Under the pieces are notes generated by a model that was given only the letters and a program-made list of their open reading frames with translations, ran no database searches and was not told the origin of the DNA. From positions 1 through 64,000 of the forward strand of contig JBCCOV010000002.1 in the NCBI GenBank assembly GCA_039039985.1: DNA of 64,000 nt. Reading direction: 5' to 3'. The translations under genes were made by a program, and so were the position numbers. The stretch is from JBCBWG01 sp039039985. GTDB lineage: Bacteria > Pseudomonadota > Alphaproteobacteria > Rhizobiales > Hyphomicrobiaceae. Position 1 is the stretch's first letter. Each line of letters begins with the position of its first letter. This document shows positions 17,874-25,921 of this stretch, one piece after another.

Positions 17874-19289
17874 TCAGCCTTGCGATTGGAGCCGCTCTGA
17901 ATTGCGATTGCCGCGGCTGTTGAGCCGGCGATAGAGCGTTGATGGTGAGACTTTCAAGGCAGCCGCCGCCTTTGGGATCGAACCACCACAGGCAGCAATC
18001 GCGCCATCGATCGCCGCATCAATCTGGTCCTCCAGCGGTTGGATTTGCCCCTCCGGTACGCGGACACGTGCTGTATTGATCTGCTGGCGCTGCCCTGCAG
18101 AGCGCGTCTCATCGCTCTGCAGCTCAAGTGGAAGATCAGCGAGCCGGATCAGGCCGCCTTCGTTGAGAACAACAACCTTTCGGATCACATTCTTCAGCTG
18201 GCGGACGTTACCCGGCCAGTTGTATTGCAAAAGTGCGTCCTGGGCGTCAGGTGCGAACCCATCAAACGTCTTGTCGTCCTCTTTTGAAAACAGGTCGAGG
18301 AAGTGCTCGGCCAGCAACAGCACATCGCCATCGCGCTCCTTGAGCGCCGGAAGCTCCAAAGGAATGACATGCAGGCGATAGAACAGGTCTTCTCGGAAGC
18401 GCCCTTCGGCCACTTCGGAGAATGGATCGCGGTTGGTCGCGCATACGATACGCACATCGCACGGTTGCGGCCGATCTTCTCCAACCCGTTGCACGCTGCC
18501 CGTTTCGAGAAAGCGCAGCATCTTCGCTTGGAAAGACAGGTCCATTTCCCCAATCTCATCGAGGAAAAGCGTGCCACCATTGGCCGTGAGCGCAGCGCCG
18601 ATCCGGTCGGTCGATGCGCCCGTGAATGCCCCTTTCACGTGCCCGAACAGCTCGCTTTCCAGGAGATCGCGCGGAATTGCTGCGCAGTTCAGGGCAACAA
18701 ACGGCTGACCAGCGCGCTTCGACGACGCATGCAAAGCTTCCGCGCACACCTCCTTCCCGGTCCCACTTTCGCCTGTGATAAAGACAGTCGCTCGTGACGT
18801 CGCCGCGCTTCGAATGATCCCGTAGACGGCCTGCATGCTTAACGAGTTGCCAATGAACCCATGAAACGACTCGCGACCAAACTCTTCCTTGAGCTGTGTG
18901 ACAGTCTCAGATAAGCGAACGCGCTCCAGTGCATTCCCAACTGTAATACGCAACCGATCCGCAGTGAACGGCTTTACGATGAAGTCGAAAGCGCCCAGTC
19001 TCATTGCTTCTACGGCGACATTGATCGAGCCATTGGATGTAATCACAACGACCTGCGTCGGTACCTGGCTTTCTCCTAGCTTGCGGAGGATGTCGAGGCC
19101 CGTCATGTCCGGCAGATTGATATCTAGTACCAGAACGTCCGGCGGTTCCGCAGAGATCAGAGCCAGCGCACTCGTGCCATCCGAAACAATATCGACAGCA
19201 TAGTTTTCAGTCCTCAGATAAGCTTTATACGTCTGCGCTAGAGATGGAACATCTTCAACAATGAGAACACGTGGGTGACGACTTGGCAT
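17874..19289 (-). CDS. sigma54-dependent response regulator, NtrC family
   Basis: 471 aa from ATG 19289 (a GTG at 19313 is also in frame). Receiver domain with phosphoacceptor Asp56 (LVLDINLPDMTG) and the conserved KPF lysine; AAA+ domain with Walker A GESGTGKE (173-180), the sigma54-contacting GAFTGA loop (220-225) and Walker B LFLDEIGEMD; C-terminal Fis-type helix-turn-helix (GGSIPKAAAALKVSPSTLYRRL). The GAFTGA loop shows it activates RNA polymerase with sigma54. It sits between two regions containing TTGC-N5-GCAA pairs and is the obvious candidate to bind them and switch on the EPS locus. The partner kinase is not certain. Confidence 0.93.
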   Translation of the reverse strand: MPSRHPRVLIVEDVPSLAQTYKAYLRTENYAVDIVSDGTSALALISAEPPDVLVLDINLPDMTGLDILRKLGESQVPTQVVVITSNGSINVAVEAMRLGAFDFIVKPFTADRLRITVGNALERVRLSETVTQLKEEFGRESFHGFIGNSLSMQAVYGIIRSAATSRATVFITGESGTGKEVCAEALHASSKRAGQPFVALNCAAIPRDLLESELFGHVKGAFTGASTDRIGAALTANGGTLFLDEIGEMDLSFQAKMLRFLETGSVQRVGEDRPQPCDVRIVCATNRDPFSEVAEGRFREDLFYRLHVIPLELPALKERDGDVLLLAEHFLDLFSKEDDKTFDGFAPDAQDALLQYNWPGNVRQLKNVIRKVVVLNEGGLIRLADLPLELQSDETRSAGQRQQINTARVRVPEGQIQPLEDQIDAAIDGAIAACGGSIPKAAAALKVSPSTLYRRLNSRGNRNSERLQSQG

Positions 19290-19489
19290 AGTATCCAATC
19301 TCAACGAGAACACAGACAGGATAGTTTATCGGCCTGACAGAAAATAGTCTGTTAAGGCAAAGTGCGAAATTGAATTCATGTATGCAAAGCACTATCGCCT
19401 ATTGGTTTTCAAATATTATTATCTAACAGTTTCTGAATCGAAATACCGAAACGACACGTGTTACGCGCAGTTAGCAGACGGCTGCTGGA

Positions 19490-19502
19490 TTGCAAAGTGC
19501 AA
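19490..19502. promoter_or_regulatory. putative enhancer site (TTGC-N5-GCAA), distal to sugar transferase
   Basis: TTGC-AAAGT-GCAA centred at 19496, flanked by A and T so the full palindrome is ATTGCA-AAG-TGCAAT. It lies 128 bp upstream of the candidate -12 position of the sugar transferase promoter. Confidence 0.5.
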
Positions 19503-19521
19503 TACATGATGCATTCTGCCA

Positions 19522-19534
19522 TTGCACATTGCAA
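19522..19534. promoter_or_regulatory. putative enhancer site (TTGC-N5-GCAA), proximal to sugar transferase
   Basis: TTGC-ACATT-GCAA centred at 19528, three helical turns (32 bp) from the distal site and 96 bp upstream of the candidate -12 position. The RTX promoter has the same spacing (95 bp). Confidence 0.5.
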
Positions 19535-19609
19535 AAATCTTGCAGCGACATACAAGGCACCCGATCCTCAACCATCTGATTTTCATACATAAAGATCAAA
19601 TTCATACAT

Positions 19610-19625
19610 TGGCATCCGGCTTGAA
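19610..19625 (+). promoter_or_regulatory. putative sigma54-like promoter of the sugar transferase operon
   Basis: TGGCATC-CGGC-TTGAA: a near-perfect -24 and GG-N10-GA spacing; the -12 has A where C is usual. Transcription would start near 19635 and the ATG is at 19662. Within 19535-19661 it is the only GG-N10-G pair with a TGG -24 element. Confidence 0.38.
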
Positions 19626-19661
19626 GATGGACGACCAACAAATCGCTGGGAGTCTAAGATC

Positions 19662-20312
19662 ATGCACGCCATCGCCGAACGTCTTATCGATCGTGAATTC
19701 GGATTGCCGACTTGGCGCGACTGGGGTCTCGCTGCGAAGTCCCTTCTCGACCGCACGGGCGGAGTAATACTGTTGGCGCTTCTGTCACCGGTATTCGCTT
19801 TGATCGCATTGGCAATCAGACTGAACAGTGTCGGTCCTGTCTTCTTTCGACAACGCCGTCATGGCCTCGGAGGCCGCGAGATCATTGTTTGGAAATTCCG
19901 CACAATGCGCGTGACGGAAAACGGGCCAAGCGTTCGCCAGGCCACAAAACATGATCCGCGGATTACGGGAATAGGACGCATTTTGCGGAGAACCAGCCTC
20001 GACGAACTTCCACAATTGATCAACGTCGTTTTAGGTAGCATGTCTCTGGTCGGGCCACGTCCCCACGCGGTTGCCCACAACGAATATTATTCGTCTCGTA
20101 TTGTGTCCTACAACAAACGGAACCTGGTGAAACCTGGGATCACCGGATGGGCGCAGGTCAACGGTTACCGCGGCGAAACGCGCGAACTTTCTCAAATGCA
20201 GAAACGAGTTGAATACGACCTTTGGTATATTAAGAACTGGTCACCTTGGCTCGACATAAAAATCATTCTGCTCACGCCGGTTTTCGGACTAGTCCACAAG
20301 AATGCATACTGA
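19662..20312 (+). CDS. undecaprenyl-phosphate sugar-1-phosphate transferase (initiating, short form)
   Basis: 216 aa bacterial sugar transferase (WbaP/PglC/ExoY type). One re-entrant hydrophobic helix (about 28-50) is followed by the diagnostic blocks GPVFFRQRRHG, VWKFRTM, DPRITGIGRILRRTSLDELPQ (acidic DE catalytic pair), SLVGPRPH, KPGITGWAQVNGYRGE and the terminal DIKIILLT segment. The long WbaP N-terminal membrane part is absent, so this is the monotopic core. It starts EPS repeat-unit synthesis by putting a sugar-1-phosphate on undecaprenyl phosphate. First gene of the plus-strand run to 24727. Confidence 0.92.
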   Translation: MHAIAERLIDREFGLPTWRDWGLAAKSLLDRTGGVILLALLSPVFALIALAIRLNSVGPVFFRQRRHGLGGREIIVWKFRTMRVTENGPSVRQATKHDPRITGIGRILRRTSLDELPQLINVVLGSMSLVGPRPHAVAHNEYYSSRIVSYNKRNLVKPGITGWAQVNGYRGETRELSQMQKRVEYDLWYIKNWSPWLDIKIILLTPVFGLVHKNAY

Positions 20313-20330
20313 GAATAGGGAGCGGACACA

Positions 20331-21455
20331 ATGAACGTCGTCGTCAATCCATCGCTCCTTCGGCCGTCACATCAACAATCAACTGGTCGTGATGTGACGG
20401 CCGTTCCGTCAACTGCGCTGCTCAATGCCTATTCAACGCGCAACCTCGGCGACGCTGCCATTATGGCGTCAATTGCTGCGATGTTGCCGGAGCGGTGCGC
20501 GCAGGTTGCGTTGCACAGCGAAAGCCAGATTGATGTCCCGGGCATTGCTTTGACCGATGTCGTGCACAGTGCGCGCCGGTTCGTTTCGGTCGGCGGCGAC
20601 ATCTTCAACAACTCCCGGCCCAGGCTGATTACACGAAGCTACCTGCGAAACATCCAACAACTGCGCGCGCACGCAAGTCGCACGATCGTATTTGGCCAAA
20701 CGATTCCGTCATCTTGCGGATGGCTGGGCTTGCCAATGCTGACAGCTGCTCTACGCCGCGTGCGTGCCGTTGTTGTCCGCGACTCGGAAAGCCATGACTT
20801 GCTGAAGCGTTCCGGCGTGGATGCGGACCTCTCGTTTGACGCCGCCTTCAGCCTCGCGCCGACGCAAAGTGGTATCGCGGCGGCTGTTGCGCACTTTGCA
20901 GGCCGGGGTCTGGATCCGGCCCGAACGGTCTTGCTGTCGATCCGTTCGTTCGATTCAATCTATCGACAAGATCCCGATTTGTTTCTTGCCAGAATGGCGC
21001 GACTGGCCGATCTCCTGATCGCGCGCGGACATCAGGTCGCCGTCCTCATACAGTCCGATGTCAACACCAACGACAGCGACGCGGTTATCGCACAAGCCTT
21101 GCATTGCCGCGTTCCGGCCGTTCGAATTCTGGACCTTTTCGAGCCGGTTGGGACACATGACCGCGTCGCAACACTTATTGGTGCATTGGCAATTGCCAAC
21201 ATTGTCGTTGCGGTGCGCTATCACGGTGCCGTGCTGAGACTCGTCGGCGGCCGCCAACCCTACAATCTCTATTACTCGCGCAAAGGTCGCGAACTCCAGA
21301 AGCGCCTGGGGCTCACGGGGTGTGCACTGGACGACTTCTGCCCGGAAGATGCCATTCCCGAAATCGAGGCGACGGCTGACCGCGGTTTTGATCCGTCACC
21401 CGTCAGCGAAAACGTCCGCGGTGCATTCGATCGCGCATACGCAAGGATCGCGTAA
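20331..21455 (+). CDS. polysaccharide pyruvyltransferase family protein (CsaB/PssM-like)
   Basis: 374 aa. GGGAG lies 10 nt before ATG. The Rossmann-like core shows ALLNAYSTRNLGDAAIMASI (the 'N-GD-aI' family motif), VSVGGDIFNN, TIVFGQTIPS, VVVRDSESHDLLKRSGVD, and the C-terminal VAVRYHGAVLRLVGG ('R-H--il') block. These are the hallmarks of PS_pyruv_trans proteins, which add ketal pyruvate to EPS sugars from phosphoenolpyruvate. The stop overlaps the next ATG (TAATG), so it is coupled to the flippase. Confidence 0.85.
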   Translation: MNVVVNPSLLRPSHQQSTGRDVTAVPSTALLNAYSTRNLGDAAIMASIAAMLPERCAQVALHSESQIDVPGIALTDVVHSARRFVSVGGDIFNNSRPRLITRSYLRNIQQLRAHASRTIVFGQTIPSSCGWLGLPMLTAALRRVRAVVVRDSESHDLLKRSGVDADLSFDAAFSLAPTQSGIAAAVAHFAGRGLDPARTVLLSIRSFDSIYRQDPDLFLARMARLADLLIARGHQVAVLIQSDVNTNDSDAVIAQALHCRVPAVRILDLFEPVGTHDRVATLIGALAIANIVVAVRYHGAVLRLVGGRQPYNLYYSRKGRELQKRLGLTGCALDDFCPEDAIPEIEATADRGFDPSPVSENVRGAFDRAYARIA

Positions 21456-22741
21456 TGGGCGGTCTCGAGCGCACATTGGCGTACGCGCTGAAACTGGTTT
21501 CAGGAGGAATCATCCGTCACGCGGGGCTGATCGCCGGCGCCGAAGCCGTGAATCGTATCACGCGTATTGTGACGGCCGTTGCCTTGGCTCGCGCAATGGA
21601 CATTCCGGAGTTCGGCATTGCGATGGCGGCGCTGACCGTCCACGAGCTCGTGCGCATGTTCATTCAGAACGGTCTTGGGACGCGCATCGTTGCCGCAGAC
21701 GACCAGTCCGTTGCGTCCGTCGCATATGCGGTTTTCAGATTGAACTGGCAATTGGGGCTTGCGCTTTGCGCGATCCAGCTCATCTTGGCCTGGCCAATCG
21801 CAATGTACTTCGCTTCTGCGGAACTGGGCTTCGCAGTCGCGGTGCTCGCCCTGGTTCACGTCATCTATCCATTTGCGATGGTTCAGGTTTACCTGGCGCA
21901 ACGTGCTGACCGCTGGGGTGTTGTAAGTCTCGCAATCGCGGTTCAGGCTGCGGTCGACAACCTGGCAACAGCAATATTGGCGATTGCGGGTTTCGGGATC
22001 TGGGCCGTTGTCCTTCCCAAACTGGTCGTTGCCGTGATCTGGGTTGTCTACCACCGGCGCGCAACACTATGGAAGATGACGCGACCGGCTGCAAAAGCCG
22101 ACAATCGGCAGCTCCTGTATTACGCGTCAAAAGTCCTCGTCGTGGAAATGCTGGCGACGTTGCGCGCCCACGGCGACAAGGCCGTCGTCGGGCTCATGCT
22201 CGGCCCCATGGCGCTTGGTCTGTACGCGTTCGCGGCTAACATCGGACGCGGAATCACACTTAGCCTGTCGCAAAGCCTGAGCGCTGTCATCCTCCCATAT
22301 CTGCGCCGTGGGCGTGAAGCCGGCCAGCTACGACGAACGCATGCGGAGACGCTGACGATCATGTCGTTGAGTGTCGCGCCGTTCGCCATTGGAATTGCCG
22401 TATCCGCCGATTGGCTGATTCCACTTGTCTTCGGCGAGAAATGGAATGGCGCGTCGGAGCTGGTCGCTGTCTTGTCCCTGGCGTCACTGGCACACCCGAT
22501 CATTTCGGCGACGTCGCAAATGCTGCGTGCAGATGACCGCGTCGGAGAAGATTTGGCCATCAGCGCAATACTCACAGTCGCCATGTTCGGGACTTTGGTT
22601 TTCACGTTGCCATTCGGCCTTTACCCGGCGGTCCTGTGTGCAGCCGGGATACAGCTCGCAGTCGCAATAGGTGTTCTCGCCTGCAGCTTTCGGCCAAGCC
22701 CTGGCTGGGCCGCCTCGGTTCAAAGTGAGGCCAGGAAATGA
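21455..22741 (+). CDS. polysaccharide flippase (Wzx, MOP superfamily)
   Basis: 428 aa with about twelve hydrophobic segments; N-terminal part GGIIRHAGLIAGAEAVNRITRIVTAVALARAMDIPEFGIAMA is typical of Wzx/MATE-like oligosaccharide flippases. The Lys/Arg content of the cytoplasmic loops and the conserved segment KAVVGLMLGPMALGLYAFAANIGRG support this. It would flip the lipid-linked repeat unit to the periplasmic face for the Wzy-like polymerase (11894). Start overlaps the pyruvyltransferase stop by one base; its own stop overlaps the next start (ATGA). Confidence 0.85.
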   Translation: MGGLERTLAYALKLVSGGIIRHAGLIAGAEAVNRITRIVTAVALARAMDIPEFGIAMAALTVHELVRMFIQNGLGTRIVAADDQSVASVAYAVFRLNWQLGLALCAIQLILAWPIAMYFASAELGFAVAVLALVHVIYPFAMVQVYLAQRADRWGVVSLAIAVQAAVDNLATAILAIAGFGIWAVVLPKLVVAVIWVVYHRRATLWKMTRPAAKADNRQLLYYASKVLVVEMLATLRAHGDKAVVGLMLGPMALGLYAFAANIGRGITLSLSQSLSAVILPYLRRGREAGQLRRTHAETLTIMSLSVAPFAIGIAVSADWLIPLVFGEKWNGASELVAVLSLASLAHPIISATSQMLRADDRVGEDLAISAILTVAMFGTLVFTLPFGLYPAVLCAAGIQLAVAIGVLACSFRPSPGWAASVQSEARK

Positions 22742-23715
22742 ACCAGACCTCAACCGAAGCAATACCGTCCGTTTCGGTTGTCGTGCCGTGCTACAACGCC
22801 GCCGCGACAATCGAGGACTGCATGCGAAGTGTCCAGGCACAGACGCGCAATGACTGGGAACTCATCGTCGTTGACGATGGGTCCCACGACAACTCGCGTA
22901 CTGTCGTATTGGATTTGGCGCAGCGTGACCCGCGCATTCGTCTTCATGCACAAGCGAACGCCGGGCCGGCAGCCGCGCGCAATTGCGGCGTTGGCCTGGC
23001 GCGTGGCGGCATAGTCGCATTTCTGGATTCCGACGACCGATGGGACGCCGATCATCTTGCGCTGGCAACTGCAATGCTTGCCGCAGATCCGGCACTTGGC
23101 GTCGCCTTCGCACGGTGCCGGATTTTGAGCGACAACGGATTGCCGACCGGCCAACGCACGCGCGCATGGACTAATGGTGTTGCGATTGCCGACATACTTG
23201 CCGGCAATCCCACCGCAACATGCTCAAGCCTCGTCGTTCGCAAAGCCGTATTCGAAACAGTTGGCGGCATGCGCGATGATATGGTGCATGCGGAAGACCA
23301 AGAGTGGCTGTTTCGCGTTGTCCGGAACGGTTGGCGCCTGCAGAGCCATAACAAGGCAACGGTGGGTTATCGGACGTCGACGGGCGGGCTCTCAGCGAAT
23401 GTCGAACGGATGTTTTCCGGCTGGCGCACATTCGTGCAGCACGCCCGGACACTTGAACCGGAGATGGTCGCACGCGAACTTCCGCGCGCGCGAGCTGCCA
23501 TGCACCTCTACTTCGCCAGACGAATGATACGGGACGGTCGTTTCGGCGTGCGGCCAATCGCGCATGTCGCGCAAGCTGTATGCGCCGCGCCGCGCGTCCT
23601 TCTGACCAGCCCCGCTGCTGTCTTCACGATCGCCTGTGCGGCCGTGACCGGCACGGTCGCGCCGACCGTCACACACAGCATCGTCATGTCGATAGGAAAG
23701 ATGCGTCATGCCTAA
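22738..23715 (+). CDS. family 2 glycosyltransferase (GT-A)
   Basis: 325 aa. Starts with VSVVVPCYNAAATIEDCMRSV, then VDDGSHD, AARNCGVGLARGG, the metal-binding FLDSDDRWD (DxD-type) and the acceptor-side EDQEWLFRV, all in canonical GT2 order. A hydrophobic helix close to the C-terminus (about 285-310) may anchor it to the membrane. It overlaps the flippase (ATGA) and the following GT2 by 8 bp. It shares the unusual STGGLSANVERMF segment with that neighbour, so the two are likely duplicates. Sugar specificity is not predictable. Confidence 0.88.
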   Translation: MNQTSTEAIPSVSVVVPCYNAAATIEDCMRSVQAQTRNDWELIVVDDGSHDNSRTVVLDLAQRDPRIRLHAQANAGPAAARNCGVGLARGGIVAFLDSDDRWDADHLALATAMLAADPALGVAFARCRILSDNGLPTGQRTRAWTNGVAIADILAGNPTATCSSLVVRKAVFETVGGMRDDMVHAEDQEWLFRVVRNGWRLQSHNKATVGYRTSTGGLSANVERMFSGWRTFVQHARTLEPEMVARELPRARAAMHLYFARRMIRDGRFGVRPIAHVAQAVCAAPRVLLTSPAAVFTIACAAVTGTVAPTVTHSIVMSIGKMRHA

Positions 23716-24727
23716 AGTCGTAAGTGCGGCTCCAAAGTTCACGGTTGTTGTTCCGCTGTACAATACGGAGCGGTACATTGCCGAAGCGCTCGACTCGCTC
23801 CTCACGCAAACGTTCGATGACTTCGAAGTCATTGTGGTCAACGATGCGTCACAAGATGCCGGCCCTGCCATCGTCGAACAGTATGCAGCGCGCGACTCTC
23901 GCATTCAGCTGGTCACCCAGGAAAACCGCGGCTTGTCAGGCGCGCGCAACACAGGCATCCGCCTCGCGCGCGGCCGGTACATCGCCTTGCTGGACGCAGA
24001 CGATGCGTTTCTGCCTGACAAGCTGGAGCTGCATCGTGCGCACCTCGATGCAAATCCCGACATTGGAGTCAGCTACGCGCCATCGTTGTTCATAGACGAA
24101 GACAGCAAGGCCATGGGGATCGCGCAAAAGCCAAAACTCAAAAACATAACTGCCGATCATATATTCTGCCGCAATCCGGTTGGTAACGGATCGGCTCCAG
24201 TGCTTCGTCGCGCAATGCTGGACGACATCGCCTTCGCGATCAACGCGCCAGAAGGTGCACGCGTATGCTGGTTTGACGAGAGTTTCCGCCAAACCGAAGA
24301 TCTTGAGGCATGGTGCCGGATCGCGACCACAACGCAGTGGCGCTTTGAAGGGATCAAGACGCCGTTGACGCTTTATCGCGTCAGCACAAGCGGCCTCTCA
24401 GCCAACGTCGAAAAGCAGTTTGATGCTTGGCTGCACTTCCGTGACAAGCTGCAGTCCATCGCACCGGAACTGGTGGCGCGGTTCGGCCGTCGCGCGGAAG
24501 GTTACATGCGCCGCTACTTGGCGCGGCGCGCGGCCGTTTCGGGCGACGGCGCGAAGGCGCTTTGGCTGCTCGCGCAGGCTGTGCACTGCCATCCTGGCAT
24601 CATTGTCCAAGAACCGAAACGGACTCTCGTCACGGGCGGCTTTGCGGCGCTGGCATGGGCGTTGCCGCCAGCGCGTTTCGAAGCGCTCAAAGGCCGTGTG
24701 TTCAGAGCGCGACCCGCAGAAGCCTAG
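23708..24727 (+). CDS. family 2 glycosyltransferase (GT-A), paralogue of the preceding gene
   Basis: 339 aa GT2 enzyme: FTVVVPLYNTERYIAEALDSL, VVNDASQD, GLSGARNTGIRLARG, LLDADDAFLPDKL (DxD motif) and the acceptor-side EDLEAWCRI. The STSGLSANVEKQFDAW stretch matches the upstream GT2 closely in the same position, indicating tandem duplication with divergence. It is the last gene of the sugar transferase operon; a dispersed repeat begins right after it. Confidence 0.88.
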   Translation: MPKVVSAAPKFTVVVPLYNTERYIAEALDSLLTQTFDDFEVIVVNDASQDAGPAIVEQYAARDSRIQLVTQENRGLSGARNTGIRLARGRYIALLDADDAFLPDKLELHRAHLDANPDIGVSYAPSLFIDEDSKAMGIAQKPKLKNITADHIFCRNPVGNGSAPVLRRAMLDDIAFAINAPEGARVCWFDESFRQTEDLEAWCRIATTTQWRFEGIKTPLTLYRVSTSGLSANVEKQFDAWLHFRDKLQSIAPELVARFGRRAEGYMRRYLARRAAVSGDGAKALWLLAQAVHCHPGIIVQEPKRTLVTGGFAALAWALPPARFEALKGRVFRARPAEA

Positions 24728-24967
24728 GCTCGTGAGCGAGAGTCTTTAATGGCGCTGTTCGCAGGCTCGCGGCTCGAGCGAGTCCTTGCGTGCGCTACCG
24801 CTCGCGTCAAGCGCTCGCTACTTGAGCGCGGGCCAGCCGTCGGGCACCCCAGGCCGCGAATGCGGCCCGGCGCGTTGCGCCGCCCACGCGGAGGCCCGAG
24901 CACAGCGAGGAACAGCCGTGAGCGATAAACAACAAGCGTGAGCGAAAGCAAGCTGCAGCGACACGCA
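24728..24967. repeat. dispersed intergenic repeat, copy A
   Basis: About 240 bp of unusual GC-rich sequence made of short palindromic blocks (CGCTACCGCTCGCG, GCGCTCGCTACTTGAGCGC, GGCCGCGAATGCGGCC, GGCGCGTTGCGCC) and ending GTGAGCGATAAACAACAAGCG. The same blocks in nearly the same order occur at 53308-53591, and the second half again at 53779-53877. It fills the gap between the GT2 gene and the convergent GntR gene. It looks like a non-coding mobile repeat (REP/MITE-like) rather than a decayed gene. Confidence 0.75.
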
Positions 24968-25669
24968 TTAGAGCTGCTGCAAATCGTATCGATGCAGAAT
25001 CTGGAACAGTTCAACCGCTGCATTCTCGCGATGTCGGCGGTAGAGCTTGCGAACACGTTCGACATTGCGTTGTTTCAGGAGTTTGACCATTCGAGCATGA
25101 TCCGAAGTCGACTTGTGAGGGACCTTGCGGAACTTCAATGTGAACATGCGCACACGATGCGCCTGGTCAAGCAACCGCGCGATGATCTTCGCGAGGCGCC
25201 GGTTGCGAACGTAATCGAGATGCAACCGGTGAAACCGGTCATCAGCAATAGCCCAGCCGGCTAACTCTCCACGATCGATAGCAGCCTCCATGGCTGTCAC
25301 CGTCGCCGCCAATTCCGCGAGTTGGGATGGCGACAGACCCTGTGCAGCCAAAGCGGCTGCGCACTCCGGCTCCAACATCTTCAAGAGATCATAAATGTCG
25401 CGCATCTCCTCTATGGAGATCGGTAAAACGCGCATTCCCCGCCGCGCCTTGAGTTCAATCAGGCCATCATCTACCAGCTTGACGAGCGCCTCGTGCACGG
25501 GCGTTCGACTGATGCCGAGGCGCTCCGCCAGCTCCGTCTCCATGCATTGAAACCCCGGTGGCAGTGCGTTTCGCATGATGTCCTGCTTGATGCGCAGATA
25601 GGCCTCCCGCGTCCGACTGGCTTTCGGCAAAGAGCCGATCGGCTCGCGACGTTCCGTTAAAACTACCAC
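24968..25669 (-). CDS. GntR-family transcriptional regulator (FadR/FCD subfamily)
   Basis: 233 aa, start GTG 25669 with GAGGGAGAG 6 nt upstream. N-terminal winged helix (about 18-82: AYLRIKQDIMRNALPPGFQCMETELAERLGISRTPVHEALVKLVDDGLIEL in sequence order) followed by the all-helical FCD ligand-binding domain (about 90-220), with DRFHRLHLDYVRN supplying the usual metal-ligand Asp and His. It is divergent from the sugar ABC operon (start 25922) and presumably controls it in response to a sugar acid. An inverted repeat AATG-CATA-CATT at 25786-25797 is a possible operator. Confidence 0.9.
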   Translation of the reverse strand: MVVLTERREPIGSLPKASRTREAYLRIKQDIMRNALPPGFQCMETELAERLGISRTPVHEALVKLVDDGLIELKARRGMRVLPISIEEMRDIYDLLKMLEPECAAALAAQGLSPSQLAELAATVTAMEAAIDRGELAGWAIADDRFHRLHLDYVRNRRLAKIIARLLDQAHRVRMFTLKFRKVPHKSTSDHARMVKLLKQRNVERVRKLYRRHRENAAVELFQILHRYDLQQL

Positions 25670-25785
25670 CGGAACTCTCCCTCGTTCGCCAGTCCAGTTG
25701 GCTAGCGTTCATTGTTCGGCGCACAGATCCGCGGTGGGCAACATGCAGAAACTCGCATCGAACAGCGCGTTGACTTCGGAGCTTT

Positions 25786-25797
25786 AATGCATACATT
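25786..25797. promoter_or_regulatory. possible GntR operator
   Basis: AATG-CATA-CATT inverted repeat in the divergent GntR/ABC promoter region. It shares the core ATGCATACA with a perfect inverted repeat next to the second GntR gene (47787-47801). FCD-type regulators commonly bind short AT-rich inverted repeats of this kind. Confidence 0.3.
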
Positions 25798-25921
25798 GTG
25801 CGACAAGCAAACCGATACAAAATAGAGCGGGCGCTCGGTCACAAAGCAAGTGCAGTCGCCAAAATCGAATTGGTGAATTCTGCCGAATGATCTTAAAAAG
25901 AGCTCGCCGGGAGGGAAAGGG

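Larger units (their letters stand above)
19290..19661. promoter_or_regulatory. divergent regulatory region between the NtrC-family gene and the sugar transferase gene
   Basis: 372 bp, AT-rich compared with the flanking genes. It contains two perfect enhancer-like sites (19490-19502 and 19522-19534) and a sigma54-like promoter (19610-19625), listed separately. I find no convincing sigma54-type or sigma70-type promoter for the leftward regulator gene, though TTGCATA-like sequence near 19380 may contribute. No ORF is supported. Confidence 0.5.

Noticed and set aside
19479..19495. A second sigma54-like match (CGGCTGC-TGGA-TTGCA) upstream of the sugar transferase
   Set aside because: It overlaps the palindromic enhancer-like site at 19490-19502 and lies 168 bp before the gene. 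The TGGCATC element at 19610 has the better spacing to both sites, so this is probably coincidental.
24728..24967. Possible CRISPR or insertion sequence in the repeat region
   Set aside because: There are no regularly spaced direct repeats with unique spacers and no transposase frame; the structure is a mosaic of short palindromes.
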